Assembly: GCF_006385875.1 (NCBI RefSeq)
Contig: NZ_VFSU01000011.1
Location: 372,001 to 436,000, forward strand
DNA: 64,000 nt
Reading direction: 5' to 3'
Source of the DNA: Sandaracinobacter neustonicus
Lineage (GTDB): Bacteria > Pseudomonadota > Alphaproteobacteria > Sphingomonadales > Sphingomonadaceae
In this document: positions 8,160 to 16,094 of the stretch, one piece after another
Layout of the letters: each line of letters opens with the position of its first letter
Numbering within the stretch: position 1 is the first letter of the stretch
Notes under the pieces: generated by a model
What the model saw: only the letters and a program-made list of their open reading frames with translations
What the model was told of the DNA's origin: nothing
Database searches by the model: none
Position numbers and translations under genes: made by a program

Positions 8160-8859
8160 GCGGTGAGGGCGGACTCGGCTGCGGGAGTTGGCCTTTGCCT
8201 ACGCCGACATCGCCGATGTGCCGGTCCTGGCTTTGCGATGGGGCGATGTGGTGCTGGACCGCACCAACGGACGCTGGCGCGAATTGCTAAATCTTGCGCG
8301 CCTGCTGCTGGGTGAACGCTTCCAGACTACCTCCGCTGGTGGCAGCGAAGGCTTCTCTCTGCTGTTCGAAATGAACATGTTGTTCGAGGAGTATATCGCG
8401 CGCTCGCTCAAGCGAGCCTTGGCCGGCACGGACCTCCGTGTCATCAGCCAGGGTGGTCGGCTCTATTGTCTCGAGACGGTGGATCGACGGCAGGTGTTTC
8501 AGACGAGGCCGGACATCCTGATCAAGCGTGGCGATACTGTCGTTCAGGTGATTGACACAAAATGGAAGCGTGTCGCGGCGAAGATTGACGACCCCAAGCG
8601 AGGCGTGTCGCAGACTGACGTCTATCAGATGATGACCTATGGGCGCCTTTATCAATGCAGCAAGCTGACTTTGGTCTATCCGCATCACCATGGCGTCGGA
8701 TGCGAAGAGGGGATGATCGGCAATTATGCCATCAACTCCAGCGAGGATCGCCTGGAACTATTCTCGATCGATGTCGCTCGAGGTGATGATGTTCAGGCGC
8801 GACTGTCGCGCGCGTGTCGGTCCGGCTCAAAAGCACTCGCGGACAGGTCAGTGGGCTGA
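8160..8859 (+). pseudogene. mcrC: Truncated mcrC (McrBC 5-methylcytosine restriction nuclease subunit), C-terminal part only
   Basis: The open part from TTG 8188 gives 223 aa that look like the C-terminal half of McrC: a LLFEMNMLFEEYIARSL helix, RPDILI and VIDTKWKR supply the Asp and Asp-x-Lys-type PD-(D/E)XK residues, followed by SQTDVYQMMTYGRLY and YPHHH. Full-length McrC proteins are roughly 350-450 aa. In this frame an upstream TGA (near 8170) cuts off the N-terminal half, and no mcrB precedes it. It lies just outside attR, so it is probably the residue of an older defence insertion. The frame immediately upstream has no ribosome-binding site, so expression is doubtful. Confidence 0.75.
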
Positions 8860-9031
8860 ACTGCGTCGCCTTACACGGTTTCCGTTGCCTAAGAGGCCAC
8901 TTCTCGCATGGCGGCATAGAAATCAAACGAACGGAAACAATCAGATGTCGCCTCGACACGCCCTTCATACTCAGATTGCCGGTCAACGCACGATCCCCAA
9001 AGAGACTGCTGATACCTTTCTGCGGTTTGGC

Positions 9032-9619
9032 TTAGACGATGAGGTCTGCTGCATAGATTGCCCTGATCCACGCTGGCAGGCGGGGCAGGGCAAAGGTCAA
9101 TCGCCCGTTTGCGAATGTCAGGCAGTGGTTTGGCGGCTGGTTGAGGCTGCTGTTGTCGAACACCATGCCGCGGTCAGCCCGCAGAACAGCCTCGCGGATG
9201 AACGGTGCGCCGCGATCATAGCGGGCGCGGATCTTGTCCTCCGGCACGATATGCCCACCTTCCTCGACCCTTGCGCCGACACGAGCCACGGAGAGTTCGG
9301 GCGTATCGACCCCGATGTGCATGACGATGACGGTGAACCCTTTGGTGCGAGCCTCGGTGATCAGGTCAAGCTTGGACGGATGCGAGAAGACCGTCTCGGT
9401 GACGAAGTCCCGCCCTTGCGTCAGACGCTCGGCACGCCGCGAGGAGGCTATGCGGGCGGCCTCATAGGATGCCGCCGGCGAAGGATCGCGCAGTTCGTCG
9501 CGTTGAATGATATCGGCGTTGATAAACGGCCCTGCGAAGCTGGGGGCGACACGGGTCGCATATAAGGTGGACTTGCCGGCACCGTTCGGCCCGGCAAGGA
9601 CAATCATGGTCGGCTTCAC
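9032..9619 (-). CDS. Zeta-toxin family kinase
   Basis: 195 aa. Walker A GPNGAGKST (residues 10-18), then FINADIIQRD, a catalytic-region ASSRRAERLTQGRDFVTETV, and a lid-region Arg-rich RARYDRGAPFIREAV. This is the compact zeta-toxin/PezT-like fold, whose best known members phosphorylate UDP-N-acetylglucosamine. It starts at GTG 9619, overlapping the upstream antitoxin-like gene by 4 nt (GTGA), a typical toxin-antitoxin arrangement. The C-terminus ends at a normal length for short chromosomal zeta proteins. The actual substrate is not predictable from the sequence. Confidence 0.88.
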   Translation of the reverse strand: MKPTMIVLAGPNGAGKSTLYATRVAPSFAGPFINADIIQRDELRDPSPAASYEAARIASSRRAERLTQGRDFVTETVFSHPSKLDLITEARTKGFTVIVMHIGVDTPELSVARVGARVEEGGHIVPEDKIRARYDRGAPFIREAVLRADRGMVFDNSSLNQPPNHCLTFANGRLTFALPRLPAWIRAIYAADLIV

Positions 9620-9972
9620 GCCTTGCCGGCCGCCTTTTCGCGCACGAGGTTGCCGCCGCTATCGAGGCCGACGCCGAGGCCAAGCTGCCGTCGCCGGGCA
9701 AACCAGGCTTCCTCATCAGGACCGGGTTGCCCCATCTTCTCCACGAAGCGGTCGAGCCAGACGTCCTTTTCCTCGGTGGAGAGTTGGGTGGTCTCGATTT
9801 CCGCCGAAAGGGCCGCCGTGATCCGGGCGTGATCGAAATTGCCGGATTTTTCGATGGCGCGACCGATCCGCACCCAATGCGCGACCTGTCCTGCAACCGA
9901 GCGGCTTTGTAGTTCGGATTCACGCCGCACGATCGTCATGATGTCATCGGCAAGCTTGATGGATTGGGCCAT
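9616..9972 (-). CDS. ParD-like antitoxin paired with zeta toxin
   Basis: 118 aa. The N-terminus MAQSIKLADDIMTIVRRES and SRSVAGQVAHWVRIGRAIE match ParD-like antitoxins (PF11903-type ribbon-helix-helix). The C-terminal tail (about 70-118, WLDRFVEKMG onward) probably wraps the toxin. A good GAGGTGA ribosome-binding site precedes ATG 9972. It is co-transcribed and overlaps the zeta toxin by 4 nt. The pairing of a ParD-like rather than an epsilon-like antitoxin with a zeta kinase is seen in proteobacteria. Neutralisation of the toxin is inferred from the arrangement. Confidence 0.8.
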   Translation of the reverse strand: MAQSIKLADDIMTIVRRESELQSRSVAGQVAHWVRIGRAIEKSGNFDHARITAALSAEIETTQLSTEEKDVWLDRFVEKMGQPGPDEEAWFARRRQLGLGVGLDSGGNLVREKAAGKA

Positions 9973-9992
9973 GGGTCACCTCTGTATTGAGA

Positions 9993-10009
9993 GGTAGCAT
10001 TTTGCCACC
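9993..10009. promoter_or_regulatory. Imperfect palindrome upstream of the ParD-like/zeta operon
   Basis: GGTAGCA and TGCCACC flank a 3-nt centre (6 of 7 positions pair), 21 bp upstream of the antitoxin ATG. Antitoxins of this fold usually bind such palindromes to autorepress. No convincing -10/-35 pair is seen. Confidence 0.35.
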
Positions 10010-10200
10010 CCCACTTCAAGTGCGTCATGAAACCCTGGGGCCGTCGCGCTGCGCGGAAACAATGCTTGTTTCGTGAAATTTGATCGAATTGAACGCCGTT
10101 CAGCCCACCACCAGCAGGATGGAACCGGCTAGTCTGCACAACTGCTTCCAAATGGGGCCGCGGGCTCGGCGGAGTGGCAATGTGGCAAGGAGACGATGTG

Positions 10201-10521
10201 ATGCGCAGGATGGCCGTAGCCGGATCATTGGGCCTGATGGTGTTGGCGGGCACGCTGGCGGCCCCCCTCGCTCCGCTGCAGGCGTCGGACGCGAATTTGG
10301 CCTATAATGAATGGCTGATCGCGCTGGGCAAGGCCGCCGCCGCAGACCCGAATTACAAGCGCATCCCGCTTGATACGCCGGCGCAGACCAAGGCGTTCAC
10401 GGATCTGACGCACCAGCTTTATAGGAAGCAGATCGACGCGGATCAGTATCGCGCGGCGGTGCTCGCCCAATATCCCGGCCATGAGTATGAGGTCGGCTTC
10501 ATTATCGCAAAGCTGCCCTGA
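10201..10521 (+). CDS. Small exported hypothetical protein
   Basis: 106 aa. A cleavable signal peptide is evident (MRRMAVAGSLGLMVLAGTLA, Ala-rich to about residue 27). The mature part is a short helical domain (ANLAYNEWLIALGKAAAADP, later LTHQLYRKQIDADQYRAAVL). AAGGAG lies 8 nt before ATG 10201, with a GTG immediately before it as an alternative start. No family recognised. It is followed after 6 nt by another exported hypothetical, so the two form a probable operon of periplasmic proteins. Confidence 0.65.
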   Translation: MRRMAVAGSLGLMVLAGTLAAPLAPLQASDANLAYNEWLIALGKAAAADPNYKRIPLDTPAQTKAFTDLTHQLYRKQIDADQYRAAVLAQYPGHEYEVGFIIAKLP

Positions 10522-10527
10522 AGCCGC

Positions 10528-10941
10528 ATGGCCGCCCCCGTTTCCATTGCCGCCGCCGTGCTGGCGACTTTTCTGGCGCAACCCCTGTCTGCCGGAGGCA
10601 TTGCCAGTTGTCGCCCGCTGGACACGCGGCTGACACCGCAGCGGACATCGGAATATGCGCAATTGGTTGCGGATGCACTGGTGGCGAAGGTCAGGCCTCA
10701 GGAGGTGAAGGTCCGCCGCTTCATGCGCTCTGGTGCGTGGAGCGCCGTGAATGTCTCCACCCCTGTTTCGGATGACGGCGTGATGTTCTTCCGCCTGGAT
10801 GGAAAGCACCAGCAATACAAGGGCGTATGGGGCGGTTGGGCCACGCCGGACGACCGCGCGCAGCTGATCGCCTGGGCACACGGCATCGGCGCGCCGACGG
10901 CGCTTGCCCATTGTTTTGCCGACAGTGCCATCAGCCGTTAA
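10528..10941 (+). CDS. Exported hypothetical protein
   Basis: 137 aa with a signal peptide (MAAPVSIAAAVLATFLAQPL, cleavage near SAGG). Two cysteines in the mature part (CRPLD and AHCFAD) could form a disulfide. The rest alternates strand and helix (VKVRRFMRSGAWSAVNVSTP, GVMFFRLDGKHQQYKGVWGG). No family recognised. It begins 6 nt after the preceding small exported gene and ends 18 nt before the convergent channel gene's stop. Confidence 0.65.
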   Translation: MAAPVSIAAAVLATFLAQPLSAGGIASCRPLDTRLTPQRTSEYAQLVADALVAKVRPQEVKVRRFMRSGAWSAVNVSTPVSDDGVMFFRLDGKHQQYKGVWGGWATPDDRAQLIAWAHGIGAPTALAHCFADSAISR

Positions 10942-10959
10942 GCGGTCGGGCGGATGCCG

Positions 10960-12054
10960 TTATCGGCTGTTTCCGAAATAGTGCCGGCGAAGCTCCTCAA
11001 GACGGCCGCTTTCATGCGCGCCGATCAGTTCGATCGTCAGCGGCCGGGTCAGGCTGCTGCCGCGTTGCAGGGCAAAGGCATATTTGTCCGGCTGGAAAAT
11101 GGGGCCGACGACGCTCAACCGCTGCCCGCGATGGGTGTGCGCATGATATTCCAGCACCGGCGCATCGCCGATGATCGCGTCGATCTGCCCCTCCGCAAGC
11201 GCAACCGACGCCTGTTCGATATTGGGAAAGGGGTGCGCATCGAACCCGGCGTTCCGGGCATAGGTCTCCGCGATCGAACCGGCGCGCACGCCCACCCGGT
11301 GGCCGGACAGATCCCCGACGCTGTGGATCTGCCGGGTGAGAGACATCGTCGTCATCACGCTTGTGACAGAGGAGGTGACATAGGCGAGCACGGCCACGCC
11401 GCAGGCCAGCCACAGGCCCTGCCACAGCCGCCCGACCCAGCCGAACAGATTCCTGCGCGATGGCGTCGTGCCGGAGGTGGCGACCGACATCACCGCGTAG
11501 AAGCTTTCCGCGATCCCTTCGCGCCAGCTTCGCGGGAAATGCGCATCGTAACGCCTGTCGAACAGGGTGAGCAAAACGGTCGCGCACAGGATGAGGCCGG
11601 CGATCACCGCATAGGCACGCAGATGCCCCGAATCCCTGAGTCCGTCGATCAGGTTGCTGAATCCTGCGCGCCTGTTGTTATGCACCATCACTCTGAGGCC
11701 GGAATCGAACCATGGATGGGTGAAGTCGATCCTCTCTGCCCGCTCCCGCGTGATGGCGAGGTTGGTGACGCCGACGTCGATTTTGGCGGCCGCCAGCGCA
11801 TCGACGAGTGCAGTGTTGGTTTCCAGCCACACATAGCGGCTCTGCAAACCCAGGGCGGCTGCGGCGAGTTCCCACAACTCGATCGCCATCCCGGTTGGGC
11901 GGCCGTCCGCTTCCATCACGAACGGCGGGCTGCGATAAACCCCCACCGTCACCACGCGTGGCGCGGGCTGAGCGGTAGCCGTTGCCTGCGCCATCACGGC
12001 GGTCGGCAGCAGGGTCGACAACAGGATCGCCGCAAGCGCCATCCATCTGAACAT
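10960..12054 (-). CDS. Ionotropic-glutamate-receptor-like ion channel (SBP_bac_3 domain split by a two-TM pore)
   Basis: 364 aa from ATG 12054, chosen for GAGG 6 nt upstream. A signal peptide is followed by the first lobe of a solute-binding domain (VVTVGVYRSPPFVMEADGRP, then ITRERAERIDFTHPWF). Next come a TM helix (YAVIAGLILCATVLLTLF), a re-entrant pore segment (AESFYAVMSVATSGTTP), a second TM (WLACGVAVLAYVTSSV), and the second lobe (SVGDLSGHRVGVRAGSIAE to AIIGDAPVLEYHAH). This S1-TM-P-TM-S2 order is that of bacterial GluR0-type ligand-gated channels. The filter reads ATSGTTP rather than the potassium-type TVGYG, so ion selectivity is unclear. It is divergent from the TRIC-family gene. Confidence 0.8.
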   Translation of the reverse strand: MFRWMALAAILLSTLLPTAVMAQATATAQPAPRVVTVGVYRSPPFVMEADGRPTGMAIELWELAAAALGLQSRYVWLETNTALVDALAAAKIDVGVTNLAITRERAERIDFTHPWFDSGLRVMVHNNRRAGFSNLIDGLRDSGHLRAYAVIAGLILCATVLLTLFDRRYDAHFPRSWREGIAESFYAVMSVATSGTTPSRRNLFGWVGRLWQGLWLACGVAVLAYVTSSVTSVMTTMSLTRQIHSVGDLSGHRVGVRAGSIAETYARNAGFDAHPFPNIEQASVALAEGQIDAIIGDAPVLEYHAHTHRGQRLSVVGPIFQPDKYAFALQRGSSLTRPLTIELIGAHESGRLEELRRHYFGNSR

Positions 12055-12116
12055 GAACATCCTCATCCCCGTGCCCCCTGTTCGCACGCAACCCTCAAGC
12101 GGAGACCCCTGCTGCC

Positions 12117-12743
12117 ATGAGCGACCTTATCCTGCATATCCTGTATGTGATCGCAATCACGGCGGAGGCCATGACGGCAACGCTGGCCGCGGGCCGCCGC
12201 AGCATGGACTGGGTGGGCGTCTGCCTGCTGGCCGCCGTTACTGCGCTGGGCGGCGGTTCCGTTCGCGACGTGCTGCTGGGGCATCATCCGCTGGTCTGGA
12301 TCGTGCACCCGGAATATCTGCTCGTGGTGGTGGTGGCGGCGCTGTCGGCGATCGCGGTGGCCCGTTTCATGGAACAGCTTCGCAGCCTGTTCCTGTTCCT
12401 CGATGCGATTGGCCTTGTCGTCTTCACCATCCTTGGCTGCAACGTGGCGCTGGAGATGGAGCTTCCCGTCGTTGTGGTGATCGTGGCGGGGATGATCACC
12501 GGCTGTATCGGCGGGGTGCTGCGCGATATCCTGTGCAACGATGTCCCGCTGCTGTTCCGCAGCGAATTGTATGCCAGCGTCTCGGTGGTGACCGGCATCC
12601 TTTATATGGGCGGACTGCATCTGGGGCTTCCGCACGATGCGGTGATGTTCGGGGCGATGGGCGCAGGGCTTGCGCTTCGCCTGCTGGCGCTGCGGTTCGG
12701 CTGGAACATGCCGAAGTTTGTGTACGACAAGGATTTCCACTGA
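12117..12743 (+). CDS. TRIC-family (UPF0126/YicG-like) cation channel or glycine transporter
   Basis: 208 aa, about seven membrane helices arranged as two homologous halves. Each half has a Gly-rich kinked helix followed by Arg-Asp: TALGGGSVRDVLLG (about 40-53) and GCIGGVLRDILCNDVP (about 128-143). That GG(S/V)xRD signature defines the bacterial trimeric intracellular cation channel family (UPF0126). Homologues have been described as potassium channels or glycine transporters. It is divergent from the glutamate-receptor-like channel with about 60 bp between starts. The specific substrate cannot be told from sequence. Confidence 0.9.
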   Translation: MSDLILHILYVIAITAEAMTATLAAGRRSMDWVGVCLLAAVTALGGGSVRDVLLGHHPLVWIVHPEYLLVVVVAALSAIAVARFMEQLRSLFLFLDAIGLVVFTILGCNVALEMELPVVVVIVAGMITGCIGGVLRDILCNDVPLLFRSELYASVSVVTGILYMGGLHLGLPHDAVMFGAMGAGLALRLLALRFGWNMPKFVYDKDFH

Positions 12744-12762
12744 TCGCAGACGGCGGGCACCC

Positions 12763-13179
12763 TCAATCCGTCTGCACCCGTGTCCAGACCTGATGTTTGC
12801 AGCCGACATGGGTGGCAAGGCAGCCCTTCACCAGCAGGCTGTCATCCGGTTCCAGCGTGAGTTCGCCACGGAAATGATGGTTCAGATCGGGCACGAACAC
12901 CTTCCCGGCCCAGCTGCCGGGGCCGGTGGGCTGGAAATCCTCCAGCAGGTTCACGCCGATGAAATCGGGGTTGCCGCCCTTGGCGGCATCGGCCTTGGCC
13001 TTGTCATTCGCATAGACGACCTTGCCGCACACCAGTTCGCCGCACGGGCTCACCTCCATATGCACGGAGTTGAACGGGTTCTTCCAGCGGCCCCAGGGGT
13101 GGCGTTCTTCGGGGGACTGCGCGGCGGCAGGGACCGCAAGGCAGGCCAGCAGCAATAGTCCGGAAATGCAGCGATTCAT
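12763..13179 (-). CDS. DUF2147 exported protein
   Basis: 138 aa. A signal peptide (MNRCISGLLLLACLAVPAAA) is followed by a DUF2147-type domain: GRWKNPFNSVHMEVSPCG near the N-terminus, CGKVVYANDK, a central GKVFVPDLNHHFRGELTLE and a C-terminal LVKGCLATHVGCKHQVWTRV. The four mature cysteines probably make disulfides. AGGAGG 5 nt before ATG 13179 fixes the start. DUF2147 proteins are periplasmic, lipocalin-like folds of unknown role, common in sphingomonads. The gene is convergent with the TRIC-family gene (stops 20 nt apart). Confidence 0.88.
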   Translation of the reverse strand: MNRCISGLLLLACLAVPAAAQSPEERHPWGRWKNPFNSVHMEVSPCGELVCGKVVYANDKAKADAAKGGNPDFIGVNLLEDFQPTGPGSWAGKVFVPDLNHHFRGELTLEPDDSLLVKGCLATHVGCKHQVWTRVQTD

Positions 13180-13234
13180 CTTTGCCTCCTGTTCGCACGA
13201 AGGGGCAGCAGCCCCGAAATCTGCAACGGGTGTG

Positions 13235-13717
13235 TCAGCGGGGATAAGCTATGGTATCCCGCGCTTCACCGATCAACGCGCAATGAAGCGTGATCGGCTG
13301 CGCTGCCACGCGTGCGACCTCCCCGTCGATGAAATCGCAGTTGATCAGGTTGTTCTGGCTGCTGCGTCGAGCGGTGAAGACATTCACATTCACCATCGGC
13401 GGCCCCTTCAGCCAGCCGAGCCGCTTCGTCTCTACATTCGCCCCGCTCACATGGATCGGGCCGCCCAGCCCGCGCAGCGTCATCGTCTCGCGCCCCAGAT
13501 CGATCTGCCCGACTTCGTTGGCATGGCGCTGCGCAGACGGCAGCGGATCGCCATAATAGCTGGCGCTGACGATCACGCCTTCCTTGCGGCGGCCCAGTTC
13601 AGCGGCCGCGCGCTTCGAAAGGACGGTCTTCAAATCGAAGCCAAGGTCGCTCCCTGCATGGGCCGGCGCGATGATGGCCAATGCCGCCACTGCGGCTGCA
13701 AAAATTTTGCTGCCCAA
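13235..13717 (-). CDS. Exported hypothetical protein
   Basis: 160 aa from TTG 13717, preferred because GGAG lies 7 nt upstream and the product then begins with a clean signal peptide (GSKIFAAAVAALAIIAPAHA). The mature part contains a long helix (KTVLSKRAAAELGRRKEGVI) and a beta-rich half (MTLRGLGGPIHVSGANVE, PPMVNVNVFTARRSSQNNLI). A family was not recognised. It may be co-transcribed with the DUF2147 gene 55 bp downstream. Confidence 0.6.
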   Translation of the reverse strand: MGSKIFAAAVAALAIIAPAHAGSDLGFDLKTVLSKRAAAELGRRKEGVIVSASYYGDPLPSAQRHANEVGQIDLGRETMTLRGLGGPIHVSGANVETKRLGWLKGPPMVNVNVFTARRSSQNNLINCDFIDGEVARVAAQPITLHCALIGEARDTIAYPR

Positions 13718-14093
13718 GTCTTTGCTCCGCTGCGCTGAACAGGACCGGGACGGCTGCACTCAACCGCCCCGGTTCCGACCCTGAATTGGCGATGATATGC
13801 GGCGTTTCGGGTGCAGATGGGTAGTGTTCCGGCAGAATTGCGCCAAATCATGATCGTTTTCTGGAACTGCGCACAAACAGGGGATGGACTGGCTGCGGCT
13901 CCCCGGCCACCTCGCGGGCATTGCCGCCTCTGGCCGCATGGCTGGACAAAAGAGCCTCCGCGCAGGAAACTGTGGGCGGAACGGCTTGCGCCTGTTCGCT
14001 TGCGCCGGACAGGGCAGCGAAGGCGGCAACGGACGCGCAGCCCGGACCAGCGCCGCTTGCTCGCGCCTAGAGGGGATTCGACAGAAAACCGCC
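13718..14093. other. Intergenic stretch with no supported gene
   Basis: About 375 bp between divergently transcribed genes. The AraC frame is open upstream to 13884, but the added residues are low-complexity and unlike the family N-terminus. No RNA gene, repeat or convincing promoter was seen. It should hold both promoters. Confidence 0.5.
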
Positions 14094-15053
14094 ATGCCGA
14101 AATCGCAGGGACACCGCGCCTTGGTCGCCGCAGACAAGCCGGACATCCGCTCGTTTGATCGGATTCCGCAAAGCTGGGGGCCAAGACTGACCACCGGCAT
14201 CTCCACCGGGGTTGCCGATCTGGGTGTGATCAGGCCCGGCCCGGACGATGCGGAAGCCGTGGTGGACGCGCATTTCCTGATCACCTTCCTGTCTCCGCAA
14301 CGCGGGCGGGAACTGCGGCTGGCCTCTGCCCGCAGCACGACGTTCGATGCGCCTTCGGGAAGCGTGGACCTCATTCCCGCCGGGGCAGGCTATTACTGCC
14401 GCTGGGAGCATCCGGTGGAATGCGTGCTGTTGTCTGTCGCGCCGGACCAGCTGACCCGGTTCGCGGAACGGGAATTCGATGCGAGCCGGATCGAATTGCG
14501 CCCGGTGGTGCCGGGGGCCGTCGATCGAACCGCCGCGCGCATTGCCGGGCTGATGCGCGACGAGATGATGCAGGCACGGCCACCGGGGCGGCTCTACATG
14601 GAATCGCTGGCGACCGCCCTGCTGTGCCACACCGTGCAGACCCATTCGTCATTGGCCGAGCAGGCGGCTTCGAGCCAGTGGAAGGGCGGGCTCCCCCCCC
14701 GTGTCTGGCGGGAGACGGACGAGTTCATCCGGGAAAATCTGGCGTCCGACATGGCGCTCTCCAGTCTCTCCCAGCGGGCGGGGCTGTCTTACAGCCACTT
14801 CCTGCGCGCGTTCCGGCAGACGGCCGGGGTGTCGCCGCACCGCTATATCATGTTGCAGCGGGCACAGCTGGCGCGCGAACTCGCCGCCACGTCCCGGCTT
14901 CCGCTGAAGCAGATCGCGCTGCAATGCGGCTTCGCCAACCAGAGCCACATGACGACGGTGATGAAGACCCTGCTGAACGAAACGCCCGGAGACGTTCGGC
15001 GTCGGCTGAACTTTCGCCCCGGCCCGGCAAGCAGCAACGAAGCGCCGGAATGA
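14094..15053 (+). CDS. AraC-family transcriptional regulator (copy A of a tandem pair)
   Basis: 319 aa. A cupin-like N-terminal sensing region (about 45-130, with VDLIPAGAGYYCRW) is followed by a linker and a C-terminal AraC/XylS DNA-binding domain with two helix-turn-helices: LASDMALSSLSQRAGLSYSH and LPLKQIALQCGFANQSHMTT. Copy B follows immediately, its ATG overlapping this TGA. The HTH regions of the two copies are nearly identical in DNA while the sensor halves have diverged. Ligand and targets are unknown. ATG 14094 has only a weak ribosome site; upstream in-frame starts add an unlikely tail. Confidence 0.85.
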   Translation: MPKSQGHRALVAADKPDIRSFDRIPQSWGPRLTTGISTGVADLGVIRPGPDDAEAVVDAHFLITFLSPQRGRELRLASARSTTFDAPSGSVDLIPAGAGYYCRWEHPVECVLLSVAPDQLTRFAEREFDASRIELRPVVPGAVDRTAARIAGLMRDEMMQARPPGRLYMESLATALLCHTVQTHSSLAEQAASSQWKGGLPPRVWRETDEFIRENLASDMALSSLSQRAGLSYSHFLRAFRQTAGVSPHRYIMLQRAQLARELAATSRLPLKQIALQCGFANQSHMTTVMKTLLNETPGDVRRRLNFRPGPASSNEAPE

Positions 15054-15982
15054 GGAAACCGCCCCCGCACGATGAAACGCCGGCCACCGCGAGGCCCCCG
15101 GCGATCGATCTTGTCCCCGACGATTGGGGCCCGAAAATCTACAGCGAGATCGCCGACGTCGCCCTGACCCGCCGGGGGCCGGACGAGATCGATCTGGAAG
15201 TCGGCTCGCATTTCCTGCTGGTGCTGCTGACGCCGCAACCGCAACGCGAAGTGCGGCTCACGGGCAACCGGCCGGTGATCTTCGACGCCCCGGCCGGAAC
15301 GGTGGAGATCATCCCGGCGGGCGCGCATTTTCAGGGGCGATGGGGCGTTCCCAAGGAGAATATCCTGCTCTCGCTCGATCCGCAGCGCCTGTCGGAGCTG
15401 ACCGTGCGGGAGTTCGATCTGGACGGGGTGGAGATGCGCCCCATCCCGCCCGGGCTGGTGGACAAGACGGCTGTTCGCATCGCGGGCCTGATGCGCGATT
15501 GCCTCGCCGCGCCGCAGGGGGCCGGAAGGCTTTATATCGAATCGCTGAACACTGCGCTGATGCTGCATTTCATCCGCACCCACTCCTCTCTCGCGAACCG
15601 GGCGGCGATGGACACGTTCCGGGGCGGACTTTCCCCCCGCACATGGCGGGAGATGACGGAGTTTATCCGGGAGAATCTGGCGTCCGACATGGCGCTCGCC
15701 ACCCTTTCCCAGCGGGCGGGGCTGTCTTACAGCCATTTCCTGCGCGCTTTCCGGCAGACGGCCGGGGTGTCGCCGCACCGCTATATCATGTTGCAGCGCG
15801 CGCAGATGGCGCGCGAACTCGCCGCCACGTCCCGGCTGCCGCTGAAGCAGATCGCGCTGCAATGCGGCTTCGCCAACCAGAGCCACATGACGACGGTGAT
15901 GAAAGCGATGCTGAATCAGACGCCGGGGCAGGTGCGCAGGCAACTGGGCCTGATCGCCGACGATGGCGCGGAGACGGATTAA
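15050..15982 (+). CDS. AraC-family transcriptional regulator (copy B of a tandem pair)
   Basis: 310 aa from ATG 15050, overlapping the stop of copy A by 4 nt, so translationally coupled. It has the same layout: sensor half with FDAPAGTVEIIPAGAHFQGR and C-terminal AraC DNA-binding domain (LASDMALATLSQRAGLSYSH and LKQIALQCGFANQSHMTTVM). The DNA-binding domain differs from copy A by only a few residues, whereas the first 170 residues have many substitutions. The two may therefore bind the same operator but answer to different signals, or form heterodimers. Confidence 0.85.
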   Translation: MRKPPPHDETPATARPPAIDLVPDDWGPKIYSEIADVALTRRGPDEIDLEVGSHFLLVLLTPQPQREVRLTGNRPVIFDAPAGTVEIIPAGAHFQGRWGVPKENILLSLDPQRLSELTVREFDLDGVEMRPIPPGLVDKTAVRIAGLMRDCLAAPQGAGRLYIESLNTALMLHFIRTHSSLANRAAMDTFRGGLSPRTWREMTEFIRENLASDMALATLSQRAGLSYSHFLRAFRQTAGVSPHRYIMLQRAQMARELAATSRLPLKQIALQCGFANQSHMTTVMKAMLNQTPGQVRRQLGLIADDGAETD

Positions 15983-16094
15983 CAAGTTGGGGATCATATC
16001 CTGAAATTTGGCAGAATTCTGAGACATGAATCTCCTCCACGGCCGGAACGGGGAAGCTACTGCTGGGCAGAGGTTTTTGAACTGGAGAATGATT

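Noticed and set aside
8814-9035. Small plus-strand ORF between the mcrC remnant and the zeta gene
   Set aside because: No ribosome site or domain, and the composition is not coding-like. The 170-bp gap otherwise shows nothing.
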